Below are positions 12,301 to 31,180 of a stretch of DNA of 64,000 bases, in pieces. The notes beneath the pieces are model-generated. The model saw only the letters and a program-made list of their open reading frames with translations, was not told the DNA's origin and made no database searches. Origin of the DNA: Struthio camelus (taxonomy: Eukaryota > Chordata > Aves > Struthioniformes > Struthionidae); assembly GCF_040807025.1 (NCBI RefSeq), contig NC_090968.1, positions 5,135,906-5,199,905 of the forward strand. The letters run 5' to 3'. How positions within the stretch are numbered: position 1 is the stretch's first letter; the number at the start of each line of letters is the position of its first letter. A program made the position numbers and the translations under genes.

Positions 12301-15300
12301 AACATTGCTGCAATCCTAAGAAGGCTGGAGCAAGGCGCTCTCCTGGAGCAGCTTTAGCACTTGATATGTAAACAAATATTTGGGCTAGGAGCCAGCATGA
12401 AGGCAATAGGGGTGATGGTGCCACATAGGATTATGCTTAGCAGAACGTTTCCTGGCTGTGGTTTCTCTCGCTCTTCCTCCTATAGCATCTCTGTCAGCAG
12501 CACTTCACGCTCCGTCGTGCATTTACCCCACTACAGTGGAGCTGAGGCAGAGGGATGTGAAATGATTGGCGTACAGGATGGAGCAGCACAGAGAGTAGAG
12601 TCTGGGCCACTCAAATCCAAGTCCTTGCGCTCTAACCATTGGACCGTCTCTGCTGGGAGGATTGCACAGCACTTTAAGGAAAACAGCCACCGCTTTAGTC
12701 ACCATCTCTAAAGAAAGATAAGTCTCCCTCTGTGTCTTGCAGGCATTACCACAGCATGGAGGTTTTTACCCACTATGACCTACTGAACCTCAATGGAACC
12801 AAGATCGCTGAAGGACACAAAGCCAGTTTCTGTCTGGAAGACACCGAATGTGAAGCAGGTATATTTGCTGGAGCCCCTTTGTGCTGGGAGTTTGCTGCTG
12901 TCCCCATAAAGATGACAGGATTCAAAGACGCTATCAAATTCCTAAGCAGGGCTAGAGCGTGGCCTGACAAGAGCTGGAACCAGGCCTGAGGGGGTATGTA
13001 CATATGGAGTAGTCTGTGAGGTTTGAGAAAATCCAAGAAGATCTTATGTGCTGCAATCTTCAGACCTCAGCTCCTTCCACACTTATTCTGAGCTGCTCTG
13101 AAAACCTGAGTTTGCATTTTCTAATTCCTATAAAGTGGGAAATCCCAAAACTCACCTCTGGGTGATGAGATAGGAAGCGCTGCTGTTTTTCTTCTGCGTT
13201 TAACCAGGACACGTATTTAAATATAAGACATTATGAGCAAGGGAATGTTGTAGCAGAGCTCATTGAATATATCATGCGTTGACTTCTCACTATCTAGGGG
13301 AGTGGAAGAACAACTAGTTCTTTCCTTGTGTCTAAGCCAGGGTGGGAAATCCCCAGTCCGACTTGCTGTGAATCCAATACTTTGTGCTTTTAACTCTTCT
13401 TATTCAGATGTGCAAAAACAGTACGAATGTGCCAATTTTGGTGAACAAGGAATCACGGTTGGATGCTGGGATGTGTATCGTCACGACATCGACTGCCAAT
13501 GGATTGATATTACTGACACCCCACCAGGCGATTACCTCTTCCAGGTAAGGGGGGGGCGGGGGGAAGAGGGCTTGGGACACTGACATTGCTTTTTATCTTA
13601 TCCATTAGGGATGACAGGAATGTAACTAATGAGTTAATTTGTAGATCTCCTACAGTACCATAAACTACTGCTTATAAAAAGGTTATATTCCCAGGATACC
13701 TGAAAGGTAAAGAATTACCTGACAGGACAACAATGTGTTAGTGGATAACATACTTCCAAGTGAAAAAAATCAGGTCCAATAAACTTATGTTTAAACATGA
13801 TAGTCTTAAGGAATCCAGGTGCAGCTAATACTAATAACACATTAAATTACATGTCACATTAGATATATGCACAGCATCCTACTGTTGTCTTGTCCCAAGC
13901 CTTTTGGCTGCCTGTAAGCAACGTTTGCTTCATTGGGGGATTTAACAGTGCTATTCCTGAGTTGTTTGCCTGAGAAGTCAAGCCTGTGCTTACAGTCTGT
14001 TTTGTGCAAGTGGGTGGAGGGGGGATTCTTTGCATCTAAAAACTGCCACCTAAACGGTAGAGGAGTGAGGGGAAGAAGAATTATTTTTGTCTTCTCTGCT
14101 ATCTTGTGAAATGTAGATAAGCTTTTTGAGGGTATGTCTCGGTATATGGGGGAAGGTGTGATCTTGATCTGGGTTTAATCAAGTAGTTTGTCTCCTTGGA
14201 AAAGGAGTTAGTTTTTTCTAAAAAGAAAGTATTATGATGTAACCAAAACACTTATTAGTCAGATTGAGATAGAAGCAGTGTCATACCCAATCCACTTTTA
14301 AATAACTTTGTTGCATTTCTCCGTCATTCCCAAGGTCGTCATCAACCCAAACTATGAAGTTGCTGAATCTGATTATTCAAATAATGTGATGAAATGCAGG
14401 TGCCGGTATGATGGACAGCGCATCTGGATGTACAACTGCCACATAGGTGAGAGAAACATCTGCATGGAAAGTTAATGCCTAGGCATTGATCAAACGGCAT
14501 CGCTGACCCTTTTCACTAGGAATCCAGTGCCTCTGTGGGCAAACTGTTCCTACGCTGTTTCTCAGTTTGCACGTACCTGAAAAAATGAGCTATTGAGACA
14601 GACTCAGAGTGCTGCTGCTGTAGGGTCAGGCTGTGACCGGCGCAAAGACCGCTATGGCCGAGCGGGGCGTGGAACGGTTCATTACTTAATGTGACTGGAG
14701 CAGCAAGCACAACACTGGTAAAACAGCTTTCTGACCAAGAGCCAAAAGAAATCCCTCTTGTTCAGGCTTGGTAGAGCAGGGATAACAGATGTTCCAGTAG
14801 TGTATCTCTTGTTCTGCAAGAAAAGAGCTTTTTCTCTAGAGACTGTCAGACATGAGGAAGGCTCTGGTGCAATCTGAGGATTTGTTTAGAGTGCCTGAGT
14901 CGAGCCCAGGCAAATAAAAATGAGTTCTGCTCAGACTCAAGTTATTACCAACCTGGGACTGACCTCTTAAGACCCAAAAGCTGCTTCTCTTTCCTTGAAA
15001 AGCGAGCAAGAATTGTGATAGGCAAAGCAGATCAGTGGAGAAGAGCCCTCTGCTCAAGCCAGAAATGAAAGTGCCCTGCTGTCACTTGGAAAGCAGCTGC
15101 CTATTTTCTTGAATATATCTAAATCTCATCATCTGGCTTATTTTGTCTTAGAGCTTTAAAAGCTCTAACTAGTTTAAATGTGCTTTAACAGTCAATTGTC
15201 AGGACCATTTTAAAATGAAAATAAGTTGGGGGCTTTTGAAGATTAACTGTTTTCAATTAGGAAAATAAATTATTAGGATGTAGACGAGCAGCTGCTGTTA

Positions 15301-16068
15301 AAGCCATAAGGACAATTTCCAGAAGTGGCTGAAGTTCTTCAAGAAGTGTTTTTCCTGGAAAAAATTCCATGTAGCCACTGATTTTTCTCATTAGTTTGTT
15401 GCTTTTAAGAAAATACTTGTCTTGTGTGTCACACTACAGCTTTGTGACCTAGTTCAGAAACCGCAAACCCAAGGCAGTTGGATGAACAAGCATTGAAGTG
15501 TGAGGCTGACTCTCTAGCTGAGCTTGAAAATAGTTCTATTTCAAAAAAATTGTGTTTAGCTTTTATTGTCTCTCAATAAGCAAAAAAGTAAGGGTATGGT
15601 CCTGGTTAAGAACAGAGTAAACAGAACCCACTTACTGCTGCAGCCCCAAGGAGGAAACCATTTCACAGATTCTGCTGGTCATAATCTTAAGTAACTTTCT
15701 AAACAACAAAGGAAAATCAAGGGTAGTCTGTAGTCTAGCCTCCCAAATATGTACAGGACTATACCGAGTACTCCTGTGGGCTCATGGCTGTTCTGATTAC
15801 AGCAAAATGTCATTAATGCTTAAATTATCCCATGCAAGTCTTCACTCTTCTAATAGTTGCTTTGAGCCTTTCATTTTCACAGCCTCTTACATCGATTACG
15901 GAAAAAGCCACGGTGTTCCCTGCCTCGTGCTGCAGGCTTGCTTTGCTGCCTCCTGACTAAGAGCGTGTTCTCTCTGTGAACTCCCCAGGTGGCTCTTTCA
16001 GTGAAGAAACAGAACAGAAGTTTGATCACTTCAGCGGACTCACAAATAACAAGGTGTCCAGCCGATAG
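3172..16068 (+). CDS. LOXL2: LOXL2, lysyl oxidase-like 2 (3' half, 8 coding exons)
   Basis: Secreted copper amine oxidase that oxidises lysines of collagen and elastin for cross-linking. CDS joins 3172-3323, 4473-4640, 9100-9265, 9492-9735, 12743-12858, 13408-13544, 14335-14446, 15989-16068. All junctions have AG/GT ends and keep one frame, giving 390 residues plus stop, about half of the roughly 774-residue family length. The order is the end of SRCR3, all of SRCR4, then the lysyl oxidase domain. Seen directly: the copper motif WHDCHRHYHS, the cofactor lysine in [10 protein letters not shown] and the cofactor tyrosine in [11 protein letters not shown]. Both sequons NGT (SRCR4 and NLNGTK) are kept. 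Signal peptide, SRCR1, SRCR2 and the first part of SRCR3 must lie upstream of base 1. The match to remembered human LOXL2 is close over the whole stretch, which separates it from LOXL3 and LOXL4. It converges on R3HCC1, as in human. Confidence 0.97.
4473..4640 (+). CDS. LOXL2: LOXL2 exon: first part of SRCR4
   Basis: Phase 0 at both ends, 56 codons, donor gtgggt. It begins [20 protein letters not shown] and carries the sequon NGT and the SRCR core [19 protein letters not shown]. Confidence 0.95.
4641..9099 (+). other. LOXL2: LOXL2 intron after first SRCR4 exon
   Basis: A 4.5-kb intron. It contains a MIR-like relic near 7076-7155 and T-rich tracts (5041-5054, 7650-7666). Nothing gene-like was recognised. 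Confidence 0.6.
7076..7155 (+). mobile_element. MIR-like SINE relic
   Basis: Segment cggagaggtaaactgagaca, then gggttgtgatttgcct, follows the MIR core order (aaactgaggcacagagaggttaagtgacttgcc). Heavily diverged, so an old insertion in the LOXL2 intron. Confidence 0.4.
9100..9265 (+). CDS. LOXL2: LOXL2 exon: second part of SRCR4
   Basis: Follows tctgtccag and ends with one base (a) of a Thr codon before gtgagt. It encodes [20 protein letters not shown], then [20 protein letters not shown]. Confidence 0.95.
9279..9304. repeat. T homopolymer tract (about 26)
   Basis: Uninterrupted T run about 13 bases after the donor of the second SRCR4 exon. Confidence 0.9.
9492..9735 (+). CDS. LOXL2: LOXL2 exon: start of lysyl oxidase domain
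   Basis: Begins with ct, completing Thr, then [20 protein letters not shown], and ends in WVWHDCH plus two bases of Arg before gtgagg. The copper-binding histidine motif is therefore split by the next intron. Confidence 0.96.
9736..12742 (+). other. LOXL2: LOXL2 intron within the copper motif
   Basis: A 3-kb intron ending in tgtgtcttgcag. It holds a MIR-like relic near 12525-12650, close to the acceptor. No coding sequence was recognised. Confidence 0.6.
12525..12650 (+). mobile_element. MIR-like SINE relic
   Basis: Contains gtggagctgaggcagaggga, then cactcaaatccaagtccttg and cgctctaaccattggaccgt. These match the core and the typical 3' part (gattcgaacccaggtctctctaaccactagacc) of MIR/CORE-SINEs. 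Confidence 0.5.
12743..12858 (+). CDS. LOXL2: LOXL2 exon: copper histidines and cofactor lysine
   Basis: Completes Arg and reads [20 protein letters not shown], then [18 protein letters not shown]. The Lys in GHKAS is the family's cofactor (LTQ) lysine. Ends with one base before gtatat. Confidence 0.96.
13408..13544 (+). CDS. LOXL2: LOXL2 exon: cofactor tyrosine
   Basis: Acceptor tattcag; reads [20 protein letters not shown], then [16 protein letters not shown], ending FQ before gtaagg. The Tyr in DVYRHD is the second cofactor residue. Confidence 0.96.
13545..14334 (+). other. LOXL2: LOXL2 intron
   Basis: An AT-richer intron, 790 bases, beginning with a short G-rich stretch. Nothing else was recognised. 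The 549-base intron at 12859-13407 is likewise featureless. Confidence 0.55.
14335..14446 (+). CDS. LOXL2: LOXL2 exon: catalytic domain core
   Basis: Acceptor cccaag; reads [20 protein letters not shown], then [17 protein letters not shown], and ends with one base of Gly before gtgaga. Confidence 0.95.
14447..15988 (+). other. LOXL2: LOXL2 last intron
   Basis: A 1.5-kb AT-rich intron with no recognisable element or ORF of interest. Confidence 0.55.
15989..16068 (+). CDS. LOXL2: LOXL2 last coding exon
   Basis: Acceptor ctccccag; reads [20 protein letters not shown], then NKVSSR and TAG at 16066-16068. The C-terminal tail after the conserved SGL differs from the human tail but has the same length. 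Confidence 0.95.
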
Positions 16069-17325
16069 ACCCGCATTGCCTCCCACCCCACTATTTAAAG
16101 AAGCAAGGTTTCCTGCTTCGGTGATTTCCCGAACCACTGCACAAAAAAGAAAATCAAGCAAAAAATCAAAACTCCAAATTAGCAAGGTAAATTATTTTCA
16201 CAAGGTGCCTTCCCTCCAATTTCAGGTGCTTGGACCACCATGTGTCTCTTATAACTCAAGTCCCTACTACTGAGGTGGTTTGGGGCAGGCTTTTAAATTC
16301 CACTTGGCTCCAGATCTTCACCGTTTCAGCCTATTCCATAACGATTCCTCCCTTCACTTTGCAGTGCCATATTTATTCACGTATGTAGGTCCAGGCTGCA
16401 GCAAGCACAGTTCGGCTTTGTTTGGGTACCAACAACCTAAATATGTCTTTACCATTCACTTTCTTCAAGGCATTATTCTCGGTATCTTTAAGCTCTTTGA
16501 CTCAGGCTTGAACGCACCATTGATGCAAACGCCTCCACTTGTGACGCTGCTTCTTGAACACAGCTAATCCTCAGTACTGCCATGTGATTACTCCATTTTA
16601 GCAAAGAAATACAGGAAAGGAACAAAATTGGAGCAGCTTTTTTGAGCAGAACAGTCTAAAGTGTAATTTAATACTGCAGTGAAACTTTTGTACTCGATAT
16701 TCCACTCCCAGCACAACCTCTTAAATGGAGCAGCTAATGCAGAACTGGTTTCTACAAGCACATCAGAGCTCCACGAAGCTACGACTCCATTATAACATCT
16801 ATACAACTGCATTGTAACATCTAGAAGACTTAGCAGATCTCCTGGTGGTGAGTCTGCTGGACTGTGAATTTCCTTTACTCAGTAAGCTATTCACCTGATA
16901 GATTGTACGTACATCTAAACGTTACCTTTTAAGCTGGATATTCACTCTGTCTTTTCTTTAAAGGATGAACAGAGTTAAGGCATTGTATCAGTCACTGTAC
17001 CTTACAGAGGTAACTCCATGGCTTTCATCATCAGGGATCTAGACCTGTGCTGTCAGACCACCTGTGTAAGTTGTCTTTAAAAGGATTTTTACACTTGGTA
17101 CGTTTGTAAAGGTGCTAAGTGTGCTCCTCTGTTTGTTTGAGGACACACGTTGCTACAGATTTTCAGACACAGATACTTGAAAAAGATCCATTTTACCCAG
17201 AAAAATGTTTTACGTGCCATTTGTGTATTTCCACTCTGTGAAAGTTGAGGGCCTTGTTCACTTTCCTGGTACTAAAGTTTTCTCTCCCTCTGTGTTTGTA
17301 CAGAAGACTTCTACAAGCAGCTAAA

Positions 17326-17331
17326 ATTAAA
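17326..17331 (+). terminator. LOXL2: Candidate LOXL2 poly(A) signal attaaa
   Basis: An attaaa hexamer 1.26 kb after the LOXL2 stop, a plausible distance for this gene family. Other weak hexamers exist nearby, so the call is tentative. Confidence 0.3.
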
Positions 17332-17369
17332 AGAATAATTTATAGCTGACCATTTCAATCCACAGAGGG

Positions 17370-17480
17370 ATTGAAACTGGCTGTGTCTAACTTTTTCTCT
17401 CCATAACCTACCTCACAGGGATGTTGTGAGGCTTAAAGAACGCAGAAGTCTTTTGCTAATGCCTGTCAGAGTATTTCTGT
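17370..17480 (-). mobile_element. MIR relic in the LOXL2 3' region
   Basis: The phrase cctacctcacagggatgttg, then tgaggcttaaagaa, is the characteristic inverted MIR segment (tacctcacagggttgttgtgaggattaaatgag). Confidence 0.6.
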
Positions 17481-17950
17481 GATCTATCCAGTGGCCCAGA
17501 TTGGTGGCATCTAGCAAAGGTTTGTAGCCTACTGTAAGTTGGAAAACTCCATTTTGTTCTCAAGATGCAGGACTGTGTAGCAAAAGCAGAGCCTGAGATA
17601 TGTTGGATGCTCTGTTGCTGCTGCTGCAACAAGGTGTCTCACAGCATCTCTTAACATGGGCTCTACGCAAATCAAGCAACTGTCAAGTTCTAGTTTTCTT
17701 TTCCTAATCAGGTGGATGACAACTTTCCTTACTAATGGTGCAAAAGAGCAAGTCAGGCCCTTTAAATACTATGTAAATAAGAAAAATCCTTGAAACTCAC
17801 TTGTATTCAATGCTGTCAGTTTTGTGGGATATTTTAACAAAAATATTACAACAAAGTAAACCTTAAACTGTTCTTGCTTACAGCTGAACTTTGCCCAACA
17901 ACATACAATTCCCTTATTCTAGTGCATTTTTTTAAGCTTTATAAAGCAGG

Positions 17951-17975
17951 TTTTTTTTTTTTTTTTTTTTTTTTT
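17951..17975. repeat. T25 homopolymer tract
   Basis: Uninterrupted T run between the two convergent genes. Read on the - strand it is an A25 tract. Confidence 0.9.
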
Positions 17976-18264
17976 AAATAAGCAGCCTTGGGCTCCTGCG
18001 AGTGCCTCAGTGGGCAATAGCCACCTTGAAACAGAGTAGGAGAGAGGTGCTCTGCCCAACGCAGAGCTAGTTAATGGTCGGTAACACGCACAGGGCCTGC
18101 TTCTCTACAGCTCAATAGCTCATTAAACTTTTCCCCTCCCCACCTTTAGAAAGAAAATGCCGGTACTAACCCATAAGAGAACATCCCAGCGGCAACTCAC
18201 TGTTCTGCATGCAGTTTAATATCACAGCCATGCTCATCTATACATCGCGTCTAGCTGACATGGT

Positions 18265-26798
<8,534 letters not shown>

Positions 26799-26885
26799 GG
26801 TGGCAGCGGACAGGAGGCCTGTGGGGGGACAGAGCTGCGTGGAGCCGGCTGCAAGCCTCCCTGCCCCCTGCGCACGCTGGTGCGG

Positions 26886-27990
26886 CTCTGTGCACCCTTA
26901 TTGCACCCGGGACCCTCTTGCTGTGCACCCCAAGCAGCCTGTGCAGTTCTGTGCACCCTTATTGCACCTGTGATGCCCTCCCTGTGCACCCCAATCACCC
27001 TGCGCAGCTCTGTACACCCCTATTTCACCTGTGACGCCCTCCCCATGCGCTCCCAGCACCCCATGCAGCTCTGCACACCCCTGTTGCACCCCGACCCCCT
27101 TCTCATGCCCCCAGCACCCTGTGCACCTCTGCACACCCCTGTTGCACCCCGACCCCCTTCTCATGCCCCCAGCACCCTGTGCACCTCTGCACACCCCTGC
27201 TGCACCCCGACCCCCTCCCCGCACACCCCCAGCACCCCGTGCAGCTCTGCACACCCCTGCTGCAGCCCGACCCCCTCCCCGCGCACCCCCAGCACCCCGT
27301 GCAGCTCTGCACACCCCTGCTGCACCCTGACCCCCTCCCCGCGCACCCCCAGCACCCCGTGCAGCTCTGCACACCCCTGCTGCACCCCGACCCCCTCCCC
27401 GTGCACCCCCAGCACCCCGTGCAGCTCTGCACACCCCTGCTGCACCCCGACCCCCTCCCCGCGCACCCCCAGCACCCCGTGCACCTCTGCGCACCCCTGC
27501 TGCACCCCGACCCCCTCCCCGTGCACCCCCAGCACCCCGTGCACCTCTGCGCACCCCTGCTGCACCCCGACCCCCTCCCCGTGCACCTCTGCGCACCCCT
27601 GCTGCACCCCGACCCCCTCCCCGCACACCCCCAGCACCCCGTGCACCTCTGCGCACCCCTGCTGCACCCCGACCCCCTCCCCGTGCACCTCTGCGCACCC
27701 CTGCTGCACCCTGACCCCCTCCCCGTGCACCCCCAGCACCCCGTGCACCTCTGCACACCCCTGCTGCACCCTGACCCCCTCCCCGTGCACCCCCAGCACC
27801 CCGTGCACCTCTGCGCACCCCTGCTGCACCCCGACCCCCTCCCCGTGCACCCCCAGCACCCCGTGCACCTCTGCGCACCCCTGCTGCACCCCGACCCCCT
27901 CCCCGCGCACCCCCAGCACCCCGTGCACCTCTGCGCACCCCTGCTGCACCCCGACCCCCTCCCCGCGCACCCCCAGCACCCCGTGCAGCT
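26886..27990. repeat. 60-bp GC-rich minisatellite in R3HCC1 intron 1
   Basis: About 18 tandem units of 60 bp, with some shortened to 42 bp (near 27580-27600 and 27680-27710). Units between 27181 and 27540 are in exact 60-base register and nearly identical; units before 27120 are more diverged. Each + strand unit runs gcagctctgcacacccctgc, then accccgaccccctcccc and gcacccccagcaccc. On the - (R3HCC1 coding) strand each unit contains gggggtgcgcggggaggggg followed by tcgggg, a four-run G-quadruplex motif. Long open frames through it arise because 60 and 42 are multiples of three. Confidence 0.95.
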
Positions 27991-28083
27991 CCCTGCGCCC
28001 CGCTGCCCCCCCACCACACCCCCCCGCTCCCGTGCAGCTCCGAGCCCCCTTGCAGCACCCCCCCCCCCCCAGGCCGCCCCTAC

Positions 28084-28150
28084 CGCCAGGCCCGGGCCAG
28101 CAGCACTTCCCGGCGCGGCGCCTGCGCCCGGCCCTGGCCCCGGCGCGGCT
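28084..28150 (-). other. R3HCC1: R3HCC1 non-coding exon 1 (3' end inferred)
   Basis: A donor cg|gtaggg on the - strand ends the exon at 28084. The sequence upstream (gggaagtgctgctggcccgg) is GC-rich and has no ATG. Exon 2 begins with gc, giving phase 1, but as no start codon is present this exon is probably 5' UTR. The transcription start is not resolved, so 28150 is approximate. Confidence 0.5.
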
Positions 28151-28395
28151 CCTCCCGCCCCCAGGCCCCGCCCCCCCCGGCCCCCAGGCCCCGGCCCCCA
28201 GGCCCCGCCCCCCCGGCCCCCAGGCCCCGCCCCCCCGGCCCCCAGGCCCCGCCCCCCCGGCCCCCAGGCCCCGCCCCCCCGGCCCCCAGGCCCCGCCCCC
28301 CGGCCCCCAGGCCCCGCCCCCCGGCCCCCAGGCCCCGCCCCCCCGGCCCCCAGGCCCCGCCCCCCCGGCCCCCAGGCCCCGCCCCCCCGGGGGGG
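28140..28395. repeat. R3HCC1: GC-box tandem array at R3HCC1 promoter
   Basis: About 11 units of 15-23 bp, typically cccccaggccccgcccccc followed by gg. Each full unit contains ccccgcccc, a GC box recognised by Sp1/KLF factors. On the - strand it is almost pure G-runs. It directly overlaps or precedes R3HCC1 exon 1, so it is probably part of the promoter. Copy number may be collapsed or expanded in assembly. Confidence 0.85.
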
Positions 28396-29783
28396 CTGTT
28401 TCTGAAGCATTCTCCTTGCTCCAAATTCCCTCCTTCTACAATAAATTAATGCATAGGTCCTAGAGGGCATATGAACATTTGAGCAGGAACAGTTTGCCCG
28501 AGGTGACAGTCTCTGGAAGAGTAAATAAGGGTCTCGCAAGTTTAAAACATTGCACAGAAGAGAAACAACGCTCTTCAAGGGCGGCTGCGAGGGTGAGGGC
28601 AGCATCACATTGACTTGCGGTCCCCTTTCCCAGGGACTGAGACAGGTTAAACCTTGTGCAACCCATCTCCCAGCTCCGTGAAAGCACCCTCACTGCTTCT
28701 CAGCACCAGCAGAGATGGTCGCTACCCAGCTCTGAGCTGCTCCCAGCCGAGAAGCCGCTGCTGCTCAGCACAGGAGCAAAGTCAATGAAAACCGACCACG
28801 CAGTCCGTTAGCGATATGCTCAAAGGTAACTAAAGACCTTCATTATTTCTCTTGCAGTAGCAGCAAAGAACCACATCAGGGCTCCATTGCATGCTCCACA
28901 GTTTGCCCGATCCAGAGACAAGGCTAAGGCAGTACAGTTCATAAATCAGAGCCATCCTCATGCTGGCGCAGGGAGAGAGTCTGGCCTCGCTTTTACAAAA
29001 CCATCCTCAGCTCGAGGGGGATCTGCCCTGACGTACCTATATTTCAAACAGCCAAGGCACAGCTCCACCTTTGCCTTCCGCACCGCCTGCCTCAGCCTTC
29101 CCACGGTATCCCTTCCTTGGGACTGCCCACGCGAGGATTAACCTCCCCACATCCCACCCCCTGAGGCTGAGCCTTCAGCAGCTCTCCAGCTGGGAAGTGC
29201 ATTTGTCACCCCCTCGGTTGCTCCGTGCTGCAGGTGCTCACTAGCTCTGCACTAGAAGCCAACACGCTGTTTTTCTTGGGCTGAGACTTCCCATGCTCGC
29301 TGTGGCTTTCCCCTTTGCTTCCTGCCAGTCTTCCAGCATTCAGCTGCTGCCCCATACAGGGCAGGGAAGCACAGCGGTTGCTCAGGGACAAGGTTCACAG
29401 CAAGAAGTGTTGCCCTATCCCAGCCATACACCTCTTCAGGTCCCCAGATGCTACCTTTACCCAGCCCACAACCCTCTCTTCCTTGTCCCAGGCATAGATT
29501 CTTGGTTTCTACTTTATTTTGCTCGGGGCTGGCAGGGTTAATTTCTGCTGCCTTTCCCCCTTAGCTGACTGATTGCTCTAAATTACCATATAGATTGAGC
29601 AAGCCAGGCCTGTGATTTCACAAGAGCTTCCGCCAGGCTCCTTCAAGCACCCAGAGACCCTCATCCAGTCATGCCCCTTGTCTGGAGTCTCTGCTTCCCT
29701 CAGAGAAGGACCCTGGCCTCTGTCTGATGAGAGGAGCAGCTGACGTTTCCAATTTGGAAGCAATGTCAGGCAAGATAGCAACC

Positions 29784-29869
29784 TACCTCAGCCCCATCCT
29801 GTTCTTCCTCCAATGTTATCCTCTATCTCCTCAGCCCCATCCTGTTCTTCCTCCAATGTTATCCTCTAT
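29784..29869. repeat. 43-bp perfect tandem duplication
   Basis: The unit beginning cctcagccccatcctgttct and ending atcctctatct occurs twice head to tail with no mismatch seen. Confidence 0.85.
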
Positions 29870-31049
29870 CTGCCCCTTCTCTGCTAAATCCATTCCCTCT
29901 CCCAAAAACCAAACCAAACCCCCACCTTCTTCAAGGGCAAGAGCCACCCCCTGTCCTCTACACTATCTGCCCTGACGAGGTCCTCCTGCAACCCAGCTGG
30001 GAAAGTAGAGGTAGGCATGACATCTGCAACCATTTGCTGCAGCAACGGCAGCCACCACCTGCACACTGTTAATCCCCACAGTCTGCCCCAGATTTGCATA
30101 ATAAAGTGTGCAGTGACTTAGTGCTTGCATAGAATAAGCCAGCACCCTGTTCCCAGCCGCCCAGCATCCTTTCTAACCTACATGAGTGAGTGAGGGGCAG
30201 CACAGTTTCCAGTCTAGGTTTGGGAGGTGAAAGCCCTGCTCCACTTTTCCTTTAGGGCCAGACAAAGATTACTAGCCCTGACCTCAGGGCCAGCAGCACG
30301 GGCTTCCAAAACCAGAGTCAGGGCATACAGTGCCACCATCCTCTGTCTCCAAGCCACTACAGCACTGGCAGCAAGCTCCTGCACAGCTGTGGATGTCACC
30401 TCAGGCTCCTTCCCCCTTTGGGGTGCCATATATGCCTCCCATCAGCATGGGAGACAGGAGAGCCTCCCTTACACCACCTCTGGCTTTAGGTCAGAGCAGA
30501 GATGTCCCTCTCCAAACACAAACTTCCTCAGGTTGCGAGGTGAGTCCCAGGCAGCCCAGACCATTCACCTCCAAGTCACAGCATGAATCCCGTCAGCCCT
30601 GCCCCATGAGCTCTCAAAAAAGGCTGCCAGCTGCTGTCCCTTCTCTCTCAAGAACAGCCTCCAATTTCCATTTAAATTGAGATTTTAACGCTCCTTCTCC
30701 CCTAGTCCCAATGCGCCTAGGCTTAAGCGAGTGGCTTCGGACACTCGAATTTTGCCTGATAGGACCTGGATACCTCTCCCTGGTTAACAGTGTCTCTTCA
30801 CATAACCAGCTTTTTAGGCACTTAATGAGATAACGTCGGGGCCACAGTACCTCCACAGCAGCTGCTGCAGCAGCAAAGAGGGACACTCAGAGCATGCAGG
30901 ACGCCAGTTTGTTTCCTTAGGCTGCAAATCAGCTCTCACTGAATTGGATTTGAGCATTTATTTACTCCTTTTACTCCAACCTAGACCGTTCGGCAATGAC
31001 AGCCACGTTCACCCTGAAAGCCTGAGAAAAGCCCTGTCTTCACAATGCA

Positions 31050-31180
31050 TCTGCAGGACGAGCCAACGCTGCGGCCCTCGTTACACACATGGCAAAACCA
31101 GAGCCCCGGAAACCTAAGTGACTTACCAGTATTACAGGGCAGGAGAGCAGCAGAACTGGCAACCAAACACAGGACCAACC
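31050..31180 (+). mobile_element. MIR-like SINE relic
   Basis: Sequence gttacacacatggcaaaacc, then agtgacttaccagtattaca and cagaactggcaaccaaacac, matches the MIR order of core, cttgcccaaggtcacacag and agccaggattcgaaccc. Confidence 0.5.

Larger units (their letters stand above)
16069..18264. other. Convergent 3' interval LOXL2/R3HCC1
   Basis: This stretch must hold the 3' UTRs of LOXL2 (+) and R3HCC1 (-), whose stops lie about 2.2 kb apart. A candidate LOXL2 polyadenylation hexamer is attaaa at 17326-17331. An inverted candidate for R3HCC1 is tttaat at 18214-18219, only about 45 bases past its stop; another is tttatt at 16372-16377. The interval also holds a MIR relic and a T25 tract. I cannot fix either transcript end. 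Confidence 0.55.

Noticed and set aside
26886-27990. Regular repeats that could look like a CRISPR array
   Set aside because: Units are contiguous with no unique spacers, no cas genes are present, and the context is a vertebrate intron.
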